Below are positions 1-8,353 of a DNA stretch of 64,000 nt, one piece after another. The DNA is taken from contig JANNFI010000120.1 in NCBI GenBank assembly GCA_031379665.1, forward strand, positions 1-64,000, written 5' to 3'. The DNA is from SZUA-254 sp031379665. Lineage in GTDB: Bacteria > Bacteroidota > Ignavibacteria > UBA10030 > SZUA-254. Under the pieces are notes generated by a model that was not told the DNA's origin, searched no databases, and saw nothing but the letters and a program-made list of their open reading frames with translations. The translations under genes were made by a program, and so were the position numbers. How positions within the stretch are numbered: position 1 is the stretch's first letter; the number at the start of each line of letters is the position of its first letter.

Positions 1-1043
1 ACGAGCATCCCAAGATAGAGCAGCCACCCCGTGATCAGGAACGGGTGCGATCGCCGGAGTTTCCAGGACAGGGCGGTGATCGTGCCCAGCACGAGGAGGG
101 AGATTACGATCTCCGTCGCCGTAATCGTTTCGAGCCTGTGGGGGTAGAAAAACGCCAGATCCGCGGGGAGTACCGCCTTGACCAGGTAGGCCACGTAGGA
201 GATGACGGCGTTCGCCGCCCGGTCGGGGAACGGGAGCGGCCCGGTTTCCGACATCGCGCCGCCGCGTTCCTGCGCGATGTAGGTCACAACGCTCGAGCAC
301 GCTGCCAGGAGCAGGAATGGAATTTTTTCGATGACGAGCTTTCGGAGTGGGACCGCCGCCTGTCCGGTGCCGCGCCGGCCACCCTGGAGTGGACGGAACC
401 TGCCGAGGGGCCAATAGTCGAGCAACAGGAGGACGAACGGGACGGTCACGAGCATCGGTTTGGCCAGAAGGCCGAGCGCGAAGAACGCGAGCGCCTTCAG
501 GTAATCGGACCTCCCGAGGGTCCGAGCGTACGCCGCGTACGACAGGAGCGCCAGCAGCATGAACAGGGCGCTCAGGACGTCCTTCCGTTCCGAGAGCCAC
601 GCCACCGACTCGACGTGGAGGGGGTGGATGCCGAAAGCCAGCGCGACGAACGCGGCCGGCCAGCGGTCGCCGGTCATCCGCTCAAGGAGGAGGTACAGGA
701 GGAGCGTGCTGGCGAGGTGGAGAAGGAGACTCATCCCGTGACTGAAGGGCGCGCTGACCCCGAAGAGCGTGACGTCGAGCGCCAGCGACAGCCAGGTGAG
801 AGGATGCCAGTTCGACTCCTGAAACGTGGTGAACGACCACGCGATCGTCCCCGGTGTGAGTCCTGAACGTACGTGCGGGTTCTCGGTGAGATATCCCGGG
901 TCGTCGTAGTTGACGAAGCCGTTCTGAAACGTCGGGAGGAACGCGGCAAGGGTGCAGAGCCCCAGCAGGAGAACGATGAGCCGGCGGCGGCCTGCGCCGG
1001 GTGCATCGTGCCGGGTGTCGGCCGTAGCTGGTTTCTTACTCAC
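1..1043 (-). CDS. Multi-pass membrane protein of the TPR/PMT-like (TMTC) family, truncated by the window edge
   Basis: This frame stays open from a GTG at 1043 to the left edge, so only the first 347 or so residues are visible. The start has a good ribosome site (AAGGA, 7 bases upstream). After a basic N-terminus comes a membrane segment, then the loop NYDDPGYLTENPHV and the motif ESNWHPLTWLS. A second cluster, GIHPLHVESVAWLSERKD, and several further membrane segments follow. These motifs are typical of bacterial membrane proteins that join a mannosyltransferase-like 10-12 TM domain to C-terminal tetratricopeptide repeats; the TPR part would lie outside the window. The usual assumption is transfer of a sugar from a lipid carrier at the outer face of the inner membrane, but the substrate is unknown. 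It lies 95 bases after the FadL-like gene and may be co-transcribed with it. Confidence 0.8.
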   Translation of the reverse strand, partial: MSKKPATADTRHDAPGAGRRRLIVLLLGLCTLAAFLPTFQNGFVNYDDPGYLTENPHVRSGLTPGTIAWSFTTFQESNWHPLTWLSLALDVTLFGVSAPFSHGMSLLLHLASTLLLYLLLERMTGDRWPAAFVALAFGIHPLHVESVAWLSERKDVLSALFMLLALLSYAAYARTLGRSDYLKALAFFALGLLAKPMLVTVPFVLLLLDYWPLGRFRPLQGGRRGTGQAAVPLRKLVIEKIPFLLLAACSSVVTYIAQERGGAMSETGPLPFPDRAANAVISYVAYLVKAVLPADLAFFYPHRLETITATEIVISLLVLGTITALSWKLRRSHPFLITGWLLYLGML

Positions 1044-1138
1044 GAGACGATCCTTGTCGTGGAATGTCGAGCCTTACCGGATGGGCGTCAGGGCAGGAGT
1101 CGGCCGGAGCACCGTGCCCGGTGATCGCGCCGGGATGA

Positions 1139-2641
1139 TCAGGGCGAGAACCGCATCGTGACGAGGACGGAATGGTATTCAAGGTTGTGGTTGGCCCCGC
1201 CCTCCTCCACCGTCTTCTGGCTCTTGTGTTCACCCATCCAGCCGTACGCGTAGGCGAAATCGAACTGCATCACGCCGTCGGAGTTCAGTCCGACGCCCGC
1301 GGTCAGGTATTTCCGGGCAAATCGCGGCGGATCATCCTTGTATTGCGAGGGCATATACATGAACCCGGCCCGGGCGCTCAGCCCCGTGAAGGGGAGGCGG
1401 AATTCGGCACCCATATTCAGGTTCACGACGGAGCCCAGCTCGTCCTTGATCTGCTTGTTGACCGCCGTCCGGTCCGGAAGGTTTCCGACCCCCGACGTGA
1501 GTTTCATCTGAGAGTAATCGACGTAACGTACCTCCGCGGTGCCGGTGAGGATCCAGAGATTCACCATCGCCCCGACGGTGATCTCTGCCGGGGGTTGGAA
1601 AGAGAACGATGACACCGAACTGGTCTCGGGAACCTCCAGGCTGGTGTTCCCGGCAAACGTGGTCCGCCCGCTGACAAAGACCTCGTCGTCGACCGTGTGC
1701 GTGCCGGGCATCTTGAAGGCCGCGCTCACCCCGATGAAATTCTCCAGCTTGAAGAGGACCCCGAAACGGGCGTCCCAGCCCGTGTACGTCTTGCTCCGGA
1801 CGATCCTGTAATTCGTCCCCACGAAACCGCTGGTCCGGGGGTCTCCCGGTACAGTCTCCACGCCGTCCGGGAAAACGTCGTTCGGATCCGCGCCAGTCAG
1901 TTTGAGGTCGCTCGTGAGCCGGCCGATGTTGTAACTTCCGCTCACGCCGAGGAAGATGTTCCGGACAGCCTGGACCGAGAGTCCGAAGGGGATGTAATAC
2001 AGCCCGCCCTCGTCCAGGAGGTACCCTGTCTCATACAGGCCGCTACCCAGGATCGTCGCGTCCCCGAGGGAATTTCCGGAGGAATCGAAGGTCCCGTATG
2101 TCAGGCCGAGGTCCCTCGCCGTCGGGTCGCCGGCGAAGGCGAGCGCCCGCGTGAACGATGCGTCACCCGCGTTAAACCCCTCATACTTGAAGCCGCGGTT
2201 GAAATCCTTGCCCTGCGTATAGCCCAGTCCGACGACGAGACTCCTGACCGAGTCGAGGTGGAACGGGACCGTGAGCCCGGCCTGGCTCCCGGTCGTATTC
2301 GACGTGTTGAAGTCGACCTTGCTGCCGAAATAATCCGAGCTGCTCTTGAAGATGTTCGTATTGATGCTCATCGTGTAGCTGGCGCGGTCGTTCACCGCCA
2401 TCGTCGCGGGGTTGAAGTGGAGGGCGGAGAAATCGTGCCCGATCGTCGAATAGGCGTTGCCCATCCCCAGCGCGCGAGCGCTGAAGAACAATCCCTGTGT
2501 CGAAACCCGGAGGACGTCCGATAACTGCTGGGCCGTGCTCAAGCGGGGACAGAGCACAACGATCGCCGCCACGACAAGGATCCGGGTCTTCAGATTTTGG
2601 CTACACCGCGCCTTCGGCGTCCCAATTTTTTGTCCGATCAT
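1139..2641 (-). CDS. FadL/OmpP1-like outer-membrane beta-barrel protein
   Basis: The 500-residue protein has a Sec signal (a hydrophobic stretch at about 20-37 ending STAQQ) and then alternating polar/aromatic beta strands to a C-terminal phenylalanine-containing strand (LVTMRFSP). The early segment SARALGMGNAYSTIGHDFSALHFNPA-like region (ALGMGNAYS, then HFNPATMA) is the signature of OmpP1/FadL/TodX and PorV-like barrels, which import hydrophobic compounds or, in PorV, shuttle T9SS cargo. The repertoire of strands and length fit a 14-strand barrel. I cannot tell a fatty-acid channel from a PorV/PorQ-type T9SS component; the latter is worth considering because T9SS cargo is encoded nearby. The ATG at 2641 gives a somewhat long pre-signal region, but no better in-frame start is visible. 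Confidence 0.75.
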   Translation of the reverse strand: MIGQKIGTPKARCSQNLKTRILVVAAIVVLCPRLSTAQQLSDVLRVSTQGLFFSARALGMGNAYSTIGHDFSALHFNPATMAVNDRASYTMSINTNIFKSSSDYFGSKVDFNTSNTTGSQAGLTVPFHLDSVRSLVVGLGYTQGKDFNRGFKYEGFNAGDASFTRALAFAGDPTARDLGLTYGTFDSSGNSLGDATILGSGLYETGYLLDEGGLYYIPFGLSVQAVRNIFLGVSGSYNIGRLTSDLKLTGADPNDVFPDGVETVPGDPRTSGFVGTNYRIVRSKTYTGWDARFGVLFKLENFIGVSAAFKMPGTHTVDDEVFVSGRTTFAGNTSLEVPETSSVSSFSFQPPAEITVGAMVNLWILTGTAEVRYVDYSQMKLTSGVGNLPDRTAVNKQIKDELGSVVNLNMGAEFRLPFTGLSARAGFMYMPSQYKDDPPRFARKYLTAGVGLNSDGVMQFDFAYAYGWMGEHKSQKTVEEGGANHNLEYHSVLVTMRFSP

Positions 2642-2687
2642 TCCCGCTCGATCCTGTTTCCGGTGATGTGAATCGCTCCCCTGTTAA

Positions 2688-2716
2688 AATTTACGAATAT
2701 TCCAATGGCATTCCAA
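2688..2716 (-). promoter_or_regulatory. Putative promoter of the FadL-like gene
   Basis: On the minus strand TTGGAA (2716-2711) and TAAATT (2693-2688) are separated by exactly 17 bases, about 45 bases upstream of the start at 2641. Spacer and hexamers match the pattern repeated across the window. Confidence 0.4.
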
Positions 2717-2885
2717 ACGCCCGGTTCACAGATGAGCCCGGCCGGGCCCGACGACGCACCGTACCGCGGGGTTCGTCCTCCGGAACCATCAGCCAGATTG
2801 AGTGCCATGCGGTGGGAAATGAATATCGCGGAGTGTTCTCGCCGGCGATTGTATCAGCGATGCATTCGAAGGGAGTGAATCTTTG

Positions 2886-2960
2886 TCGGAACGACGGGAT
2901 TTGAACCCGCGACCTCTTGCACCCCAAGCAAGCGCGCTAGCCGGGCTGCGCCACGTTCCG
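2886..2960 (-). tRNA. tRNA-Pro (anticodon GGG)
   Basis: Reading the minus strand, CGGAACG at the 5' end pairs with CGTTCCG at the 3' end to make the 7-bp acceptor stem, followed by discriminator A. The anticodon arm is CTTGC-TTGGGGT-GCAAG, which places GGG as the anticodon, decoding CCC/CCU proline. The T arm carries the canonical GGTTCAAATCC loop. CCA is not encoded (the sequence continues ACAAAG), so it must be added by nucleotidyltransferase. The gene starts 31 bases after the stop of the merR-like gene and may be read from the same transcript. Confidence 0.95.
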
Positions 2961-2991
2961 AGGTTGCTTCAATAAGATTTTCGGGAGGCCC

Positions 2992-3402
2992 TCAGGCCAT
3001 CCTGACGAGGAGTTCTTCCAGGAATTTCTTGATTTCGATGATGTCCGTCCGGAGGCGGTTGTCCGGCGGCTTCGCGTTCGTGTCGGACGATGTTGTCGCA
3101 GACTCCCCCCCGCCCTCCTGGATCAGTTCGAGCTGCTCGCCGGTCCCGGAATCGGGGGTGTAGGCCGCGATGACCTGCTTCGCGCCCTCGATGGTGTAGC
3201 GTTCTTCGCGGAGCAGTTTCTTGATGTACAGGATCAGTTTGATGTCGCGATTCGTGTAGATCCTGTTGCCCGCCCGGTTCTTCGCCGGCTTGAGATGCTC
3301 GAACTCCGATTCCCAGTACCGGAGAACATACTGTTCCAGCCCGGTGATTTTACTCACCTCGCTGATCGAGTAGTAGAGTTTTTTAATCCCGATTTGCTTC
3401 AT
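2992..3402 (-). CDS. MerR-family transcriptional regulator
   Basis: This 136-residue protein begins with a MerR-type winged helix-turn-helix: YSISEVSKITGLEQYVLRYW at about 10-29, then the wing (NRAGNRIYTNRDI) and a helical stretch KLILYIKKLLREERYTIEGAK. It binds DNA as a dimer. The C-terminal 50 residues (acidic, Ser/Thr-rich, then a short amphipathic helix) do not resemble a known effector domain and carry no metal-binding cysteines. The ATG at 3402 is chosen because it has AGAGGAG just upstream and gives a normal MerR N-terminus; a longer open frame upstream overlaps acpS. It follows acpS by 68 bases that contain a perfect TATAAT, so it probably has its own promoter and may be co-transcribed with tRNA-Pro. 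Confidence 0.85.
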   Translation of the reverse strand: MKQIGIKKLYYSISEVSKITGLEQYVLRYWESEFEHLKPAKNRAGNRIYTNRDIKLILYIKKLLREERYTIEGAKQVIAAYTPDSGTGEQLELIQEGGGESATTSSDTNAKPPDNRLRTDIIEIKKFLEELLVRMA

Positions 3403-3444
3403 GAGCTCCTCTCGAGGAAGTTGACACACACCGGTAAGTGGTTC

Positions 3445-3473
3445 ATTATAAGAAAAATCGTGCGAAAATGCTA
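3445..3473 (-). promoter_or_regulatory. Putative promoter of the merR-like gene and tRNA-Pro
   Basis: A perfect TATAAT (3450-3445, minus strand) lies 17 bases after TAGCAT (3473-3468). The predicted RNA start is about 36 bases before the ATG at 3402. The -35 element overlaps the acpS stop codon region. The leader contains an ACCGGT palindrome that could be an operator. Confidence 0.4.
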
Positions 3474-3842
3474 GTGGCGCTCCACAATGGCCACCCCCAC
3501 CACGACGGTATCGGAGTGTGAGATGGATACCTGGATATTTGCGCCTTCGAGGAGGGTCTTCATGGCCCCGCCGAGCACCACAGTGGGCTTCCCCCTCCCG
3601 TCGTTCTCCACCTCCACGTCTTTCCAGCGGAACCCGCTCCGCCATCCCGTCGCCACCGCCTTGGCGACCGCCTCCTTGACCGCAAAACGGGCCGCGAAAT
3701 GATGCAGACTGTTCTTCCGGGAACGGGCGTAGGCGATTTCGCGGTCGGTGAAGATTTTCTTGAGGAAATGGTCGCCCCACCGGTCGACGATCCTGCTGAC
3801 TCTGGCGATCTCCACCACGTCGACGCCCAGCCCTTCAACCAC
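3471..3842 (-). CDS. acpS: Holo-[acyl-carrier-protein] synthase
   Basis: AcpS moves 4'-phosphopantetheine from CoA to the serine of acyl carrier protein, activating it for fatty-acid synthesis. The 123-residue product has the hallmark GLGVDVVEIARV (Asp and Glu bind Mg2+), the FTDREIAYA helix, and the second metal/CoA motif HHFAARFAVKEAVAKA, and ends with ISHSDTVVVGVAIVE. Length is typical of the short trimeric AcpS type. The GTG at 3842 gives the family-standard N-terminus and overlaps the end of the HAD gene by 8 bases, consistent with translational coupling; an ATG at 3878 would add 12 residues lacking family similarity. Confidence 0.92.
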   Translation of the reverse strand: MVEGLGVDVVEIARVSRIVDRWGDHFLKKIFTDREIAYARSRKNSLHHFAARFAVKEAVAKAVATGWRSGFRWKDVEVENDGRGKPTVVLGGAMKTLLEGANIQVSISHSDTVVVGVAIVERH

Positions 3843-4539
3843 GACCCACCCCGGCTTCCACAGCGTTCTCGGCGGCAATGATCGTGAGCAGCTCCTTGAT
3901 GTCGCTGATCTCGTAATCGGCGTGCGTCTCGACCGTGCCGAAGGTGTCCCCGTACCGCGCGAAGACGGTCTTCATCCCGAGGTTCGACGCCCCCACCATG
4001 TCCCTCTCGGCCCAGTCCCCGATCATCAGGGCCTCCGCCGCCGGGGTCTTGAGGAGTTCGAGCGCCTTCTGGAACGGTTCCGGCCGCGGCTTGCGCACCC
4101 CGGTATCGTCGAAGGTGACCACCGTGTGGAAAATGTGGTGGAAGCCGAGTCCGCAGAGCCGCAGCCAGGCGGCGCGGGCGGGTGCGTCAGTGACCACGCC
4201 GAGGAGCAGCCCCTGCTTGAGGAGGGACATCAGCGTCAGCTGGACGTGGGGGTACGGAACGAGAGCGGCCTCGCGCGCGCGCCGGTAGGCGATGATCCCG
4301 GCGGAGAGGATCTTGTAGTCGACCTTGTTGAAGATGTCGTAGAGAAGACTGTCGAAAACCGTCTGATACTCGATCCCCTTCTCCTGGTAAATCTGGTCGA
4401 TCCTCGTCCGGGCCTCGATGGTGCTCAGGTTGAGCCCGGCATCGATCATCGCCTGGACCGCCGCATCCACGGCCTTGCCCTTCATAGCCATGAAGTCGAC
4501 GAGTGTGTTATCCAGGTCGAAAATCACGGCCCTGATCAT
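3835..4539 (-). CDS. HAD-superfamily (subfamily IA) hydrolase
   Basis: A 234-residue haloacid dehalogenase-fold phosphatase. The four motifs are visible: VIFDLDNTLVD at about 5-15 (the nucleophile and acid aspartates), VVTDAP (motif II Thr), RKPRPEPF (motif III Lys) and MIGDWAERDMVGA (motif IV acids). The helical cap between motifs I and II marks subfamily IA, as in phosphoglycolate phosphatase or pyrimidine nucleotidase-type enzymes. The substrate cannot be assigned. It lies 3 bases after the 107-residue unknown and overlaps acpS, so the three genes look like one transcription unit. Confidence 0.85.
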   Translation of the reverse strand: MIRAVIFDLDNTLVDFMAMKGKAVDAAVQAMIDAGLNLSTIEARTRIDQIYQEKGIEYQTVFDSLLYDIFNKVDYKILSAGIIAYRRAREAALVPYPHVQLTLMSLLKQGLLLGVVTDAPARAAWLRLCGLGFHHIFHTVVTFDDTGVRKPRPEPFQKALELLKTPAAEALMIGDWAERDMVGASNLGMKTVFARYGDTFGTVETHADYEISDIKELLTIIAAENAVEAGVGRG

Positions 4540-4542
4540 GGA

Positions 4543-4866
4543 TCAACGACCTTTGAGGATTTTCGCCGACTCGTCCTCGATGAACTGACGGAGCGTCGGC
4601 TTGAGAAAGGTCTCGTCGATCCCGTATTGGGCGAGCCCGACGGCCACTGATGATGCCTTCCGGGCATCGGTGAGCCGCTTGTTGACGACCAGGAGTTTCT
4701 GTTCGCGGAGGACACAGAATCCCCCTTCGAAATCCCCTTTCTCGTACCGCAGTGTCACGCCGAGCTGCTGGGCAACGGTTTCGAGGTCCTGGATCAACTG
4801 CGAATAATTCACTGTTTCGTCTGGAAAATGGTCGACGTGTTGAAAATCAGAGAGGTACGATAACAT
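4543..4866 (-). CDS. Conserved hypothetical protein, 107 aa
   Basis: A small, soluble, charged protein without signal peptide or membrane segment. I do not recognise a named domain. The pattern (a beta strand pair LRYEKGDFEGGFCVLREQKLLVVN-like region split as LRYEKGDFEGG and CVLREQKLLVVNKRL, then helices) suggests a compact alpha/beta fold. Its placement, 52 bases after the 820-aa membrane protein and 3 bases before the HAD hydrolase, suggests co-transcription. The gene context (before HAD and acpS) is the only functional clue. Confidence 0.65.
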   Translation of the reverse strand: MLSYLSDFQHVDHFPDETVNYSQLIQDLETVAQQLGVTLRYEKGDFEGGFCVLREQKLLVVNKRLTDARKASSVAVGLAQYGIDETFLKPTLRQFIEDESAKILKGR

Positions 4867-4918
4867 ATTCCAGCCTGAAAATCAACCGGTCGCACGCACC
4901 CGACTGAGCGGATCGGCG

Positions 4919-7381
4919 CTACCGCGGGTCGATGGCGCCAAGTGAATCCGCCCGCGCCCTGACGAATGTGTCGTCTGGTTGGATATCGAGATACTCTCCG
5001 TAAAGCGGCAGGGCGCGGCGGGGGTACCCCAGCTTCGCATAGAGGTCCGCGAGGAAGAGGTATGCCCCTGCAGAGGAAGAATCGTCGGCGATGGCCGCTT
5101 CGCCCTGATCGCACGACTCATCGAAGAGTTCGATGTCCCGGTAGATCCCGGCCATCCGGAGCCGCAAGCCGCTTCGCGCCGCCTGCGACGGGGTCCGTCG
5201 CACCTCTGCCCGGAGATCCATCAGTCGATGGAAGTTCCTGACCAGGCTGTTAACGCTGTCGATCCCGTCCAGGCGCGCGAGCGAGACCCTTGCCGCCGAG
5301 GTGTCGCCGGTCTGGAAGTTGAAGTGAAAATCCCAGAGGTGTCCCACGAAGAATGTTGAATCAACCGACATCTCCCGGCCGAGCAACCGTTTGGCGTGGT
5401 CGTAGAAACCCATCTCCCAGTAGAGCCTGCTCACGTCGAGGGCCCTCATCGCGCGTTCCTCACCCGGCTGGAGCGTCGATACGGCACGGACCAGTTCCGC
5501 ACACCGCAGATGATTACGTGCCGGATAAATGTACGAGGCGACCTGCTGGAGCGCGATGAGCCGTTCGAACGCCACGGCGGCGGCCGTCGAGTCTCCGGAG
5601 AGTGCGGCGGCCACCAGCGCCTCATAACGGACCTCGGGCCGCTCGGGCGCCTGCCGGGTCGCGCTGTCGAGGAGGGCCGATGCCATTCGATAATCGCCGG
5701 ACCGCATCAGGTCCCGCGCCCCGCGAAGGCGTGCGACCGCGCCGCCCTGTCCCGGCGCTCGTGAGGGTGAATCGCGTTCCTCATCGAACGGGCCGTACCC
5801 CACGCGAAAGAGATGGAGGTTGCCTGTCGTCCTCACCTGCGTGAACGTGCAACGCCTTGAACCCGACATCAGATGCTCATAGACCTGCAAGTCGGCCCAC
5901 CTCGACGGGGCCAGCAGGTATGATACGCCGTTCGTCCTGAGCAGCCTGTCGAAAACCGATTGCGCGACCCCCGGGTCGAGCTCCAGGACTTTCCTCCCGC
6001 CGGCGAAGACCGCGAGCTCCTTTGCCGCCGTGGCAAGGACTGCGTCCGCCGGGACGTTTCCCTCCATCCATGCGCCCAGCGTACTCCACGGCTGCGTGTA
6101 ATAATATGGGAATGCGTCACGCCCGACAAAGGACGCGTTGAGTTCCTCCGGGGATTTCACGTACCGTCCGGTCATCGTGACCAGGCCCGCGAGCGCGGGG
6201 ATGTTGGGAATGATGATTAGCAGGGCTGCCGCGGCGGGGAGGAATCTTTGAAATCGCCCGGGCACACCGTTCCCGGAGGCCAGAGCCCAGAGCAGGACGA
6301 CGATCATCAACGGGAGAAGCGGCGCGAGAAATCTCACGTCGCGGACGGGGTAGATCAGGGCGGCCGCGAGCAGCGCGGCGCCGACGATGACAGGGAGCCG
6401 GCCCCCGGGCCCCGACCGGACGGCCCTCCCGATGCCGAACGCCATCGCCCCTGCGAACAGGCCGACGACACTCCACTGGAGCGGAGCCGGGACCTCCACG
6501 GGCGCCTCGAGGAGAAGGAGGTGTTGCGGTCCGTACAACGGATAAAAGAGCATACCCCCCAGTTGCGACGCGTACGATGCAAGGTTTGACCAGGCGCGCA
6601 GGGCGATTTCCGTCACGATGGGATCATCGGCGGCGGTCTGGAAATGCTGGAAGACGAGCGCCGCGTTTCCCCCAGGGGATCCCGGCGGCGCTCCCACGAC
6701 CACGGCGTTCCTCAGGTACCAGGCGACGGCACAGGCCGCGGCGCAGGCGATCAGCGCGACGGCCTTCCGTCTCTCCCGTGGCCAGAGGCTGAGGGCCACG
6801 CATACGCTCACCACGATCCCGACCTCACGGAGGAGGCCGATGAGCGAAGTCGCCGCGAGAAGCGTCCACCAGGCCGGGCCTGAAAGACCGCGAACGTCGT
6901 CGGCCCTCGCCACGATGTAAAGCGAGAGGAGCAGGAATGCGATGAACGGCGCTTCCGAGAGGATCTCCGTCGAGTAGACAAGAAAGCCAGGGTTGAGACC
7001 GAGGATCAACGCACCGGCGATCGCCTCGACCCGGCCGAATAAATGATAAAGCCAGAGGTAGAGCAGCAGCATCGCCAGCAGGCCCCAGAGGAGCGTGTAC
7101 GCCTTGACGGCCACCGTCTGGAGCGGAAAGAGGAGTTCGACCGGCGTGATCAGCGCCGGATAGAGAGGCGCGTGGACCACGTACCGCAGCGCCTCAGGCT
7201 GGGTGTCGTCCAGGTACCCCTCCCCGCGGGCGAGGGAGTTGCCCCAGATCAGGTAGCGCGCGCTGTCCGGCGTGTAGAGGAAGAGATCGTTGAGGCGCAT
7301 CGCCCCGACGGCGAGGAAGAGTGCGGCCGCAAGAATGAACTCCGCTCGGATGCCCGGTGGGGTCTCCCGGCCCGCCGTCAC
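4919..7381 (-). CDS. GT39-like membrane glycosyltransferase with C-terminal TPR region
   Basis: An 820-residue protein. The N-terminal 400 or so residues contain about ten membrane segments, beginning after a short cytoplasmic tail, with a first periplasmic loop YTPDSARYLIWGNSLARGEGY that matches the ArnT/PMT (GT39/GT83-like) family, where acidic residues of this loop bind the lipid-linked sugar. HAPLYPALITPVELLFP and YSTEILSEAPFIAFLL are further family landmarks. Residues from about 540 to the end are soluble and helical, with TPR-like pairs (ALLDSATRQAPERPEV; LYGEYLDIQPDD). The protein probably glycosylates an envelope target, with the TPR part outside as a docking surface; this is inference. 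Its ATG overlaps the stop of the upstream gene (ATGA), so it is translated together with the kinase unit. Confidence 0.75.
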   Translation of the reverse strand: MTAGRETPPGIRAEFILAAALFLAVGAMRLNDLFLYTPDSARYLIWGNSLARGEGYLDDTQPEALRYVVHAPLYPALITPVELLFPLQTVAVKAYTLLWGLLAMLLLYLWLYHLFGRVEAIAGALILGLNPGFLVYSTEILSEAPFIAFLLLSLYIVARADDVRGLSGPAWWTLLAATSLIGLLREVGIVVSVCVALSLWPRERRKAVALIACAAACAVAWYLRNAVVVGAPPGSPGGNAALVFQHFQTAADDPIVTEIALRAWSNLASYASQLGGMLFYPLYGPQHLLLLEAPVEVPAPLQWSVVGLFAGAMAFGIGRAVRSGPGGRLPVIVGAALLAAALIYPVRDVRFLAPLLPLMIVVLLWALASGNGVPGRFQRFLPAAAALLIIIPNIPALAGLVTMTGRYVKSPEELNASFVGRDAFPYYYTQPWSTLGAWMEGNVPADAVLATAAKELAVFAGGRKVLELDPGVAQSVFDRLLRTNGVSYLLAPSRWADLQVYEHLMSGSRRCTFTQVRTTGNLHLFRVGYGPFDEERDSPSRAPGQGGAVARLRGARDLMRSGDYRMASALLDSATRQAPERPEVRYEALVAAALSGDSTAAAVAFERLIALQQVASYIYPARNHLRCAELVRAVSTLQPGEERAMRALDVSRLYWEMGFYDHAKRLLGREMSVDSTFFVGHLWDFHFNFQTGDTSAARVSLARLDGIDSVNSLVRNFHRLMDLRAEVRRTPSQAARSGLRLRMAGIYRDIELFDESCDQGEAAIADDSSSAGAYLFLADLYAKLGYPRRALPLYGEYLDIQPDDTFVRARADSLGAIDPR

Positions 7382-7917
7382 CCCTGCGGCCCGGACGTGG
7401 GCTGTTTCCTGAGCGGCTTGAAGATGATGAGGGCGATCGCAGTGTAGTACGACAGGAGGGCGATCATCGGGACTCCCGAGAGCGCGGCGAGCCGGTGGAT
7501 GAAGAGCTTCCTGAATTCAACGAGGTCGTTCGATCCTGCGGCATCGAGCATCCACATCCTGACATCGAGGACCATCGTATAGATCTCCACCGGGATGAAG
7601 GCGAAGACGAGGATGGCCGACGTCATCAGCCAACCCTCCTTCCGGAAGTCCCACCGGGCGCTCCGAAGGTAGACCATTGAGGCGACGAGCAGCGCGACGT
7701 AGGCGACATTGAGGATCATCGAACTCTGGGCGACGAGGCTGAAGACCGCCCGTTCGATGTTTGGCTGGATGTTGGGCTTGAATTCGAGCGTCCCAAACTG
7801 CAGGAGCGAGAATCCGACCGCGGCCCGGACATTGATCCCGCCGAGCCAGGTGATCGCCCCGATCGTTACAACGAGCAGGGCCGATCCGGCCGTGGCACTC
7901 CGGAGGGGGGCGCTCAC
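7378..7917 (-). CDS. Four-helix integral membrane protein, unknown function
   Basis: A 179-residue protein with about four hydrophobic segments: residues 10-35, 62-83, 97-120 and 147-168. The loop between the first two contains FKPNIQPNIERAVF. No known domain was recognised. Both ends overlap neighbours by 4 bases (7914-7917 and 7378-7381), so it is translated in a coupled series between a 141-aa unknown and the GT39-like protein. A role as membrane partner of one of these is a reasonable guess only. Confidence 0.7.
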   Translation of the reverse strand: MSAPLRSATAGSALLVVTIGAITWLGGINVRAAVGFSLLQFGTLEFKPNIQPNIERAVFSLVAQSSMILNVAYVALLVASMVYLRSARWDFRKEGWLMTSAILVFAFIPVEIYTMVLDVRMWMLDAAGSNDLVEFRKLFIHRLAALSGVPMIALLSYYTAIALIIFKPLRKQPTSGPQG

Positions 7918-8339
7918 CGATCGGCCCCGTGCAGCTCGAAGTTTTTCAGGAGCGCCAGGTCAGAGAGGAGCAGCCGGAGCCGCCCCAGCGAAGAAGCGTC
8001 CAGCGAAAAATACCGGAGCCGGAATTCCTCCCCCGCCCCGGGCGCGACGGCTTCCGCCATAGTGGTGAGGAGCGTCGAGAGACGGGCGGTCACCTCTGCG
8101 ATTTCCCCCGTGAGTTTTTGCACGTCCTCCGCACCAGGCCCGGTGCGGCGCAGGATCCCCATCGCACCCTCCCAGAATTTCGCGAGGAACAACGCCCGGT
8201 CGAAATCTCCGCGAAGCGCCGGGTCGGCGGCGGCCCGGAGCAGGATCAAGACGTCGTCGCGGCACCCGAGGGGTCGGCCTGCGCGCCGTTCGGCCTTTTC
8301 GAGGTAGTCCGCAGCGCGGGAGGGCGGCGTGCCGGTCAT
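7914..8339 (-). CDS. Small helical protein in the sensor-kinase unit, unknown function
   Basis: A predicted 141-residue soluble protein, mostly alpha-helical, with no membrane segment and no recognised domain. The ATG at 8339 is used here; a GTG at 8357 overlaps the kinase stop codon as GTGA and would add six residues. The GTGA overlap matches the coupled 4-base overlaps of every other gene in the unit and is a serious alternative. Sitting directly after a histidine kinase that has no response regulator nearby, it could be a partner of the kinase, but it has no receiver-domain aspartate motif. Confidence 0.6.
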   Translation of the reverse strand: MTGTPPSRAADYLEKAERRAGRPLGCRDDVLILLRAAADPALRGDFDRALFLAKFWEGAMGILRRTGPGAEDVQKLTGEIAEVTARLSTLLTTMAEAVAPGAGEEFRLRYFSLDASSLGRLRLLLSDLALLKNFELHGADR

Positions 8340-8353
8340 CGGGGATCCGGAAC

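Noticed and set aside
45..866. Long plus-strand open frame at the left edge
   Set aside because: It is antisense to the truncated TPR/glycosyltransferase-like gene and its translation is an Arg/Glu-rich string with no domain, typical for GC-rich antisense frames.
2736..2747. GCCCGGCCGGGC palindrome as a terminator downstream of tRNA-Pro
   Set aside because: It is a 12-base palindrome without a loop or T run, 140 bases from the tRNA; too weak to call.
2992..3780. Longer version of the MerR gene, opening at 3780
   Set aside because: The extra 126 residues overlap acpS in another frame and are low-complexity; the ATG at 3402 has a ribosome site and a promoter.
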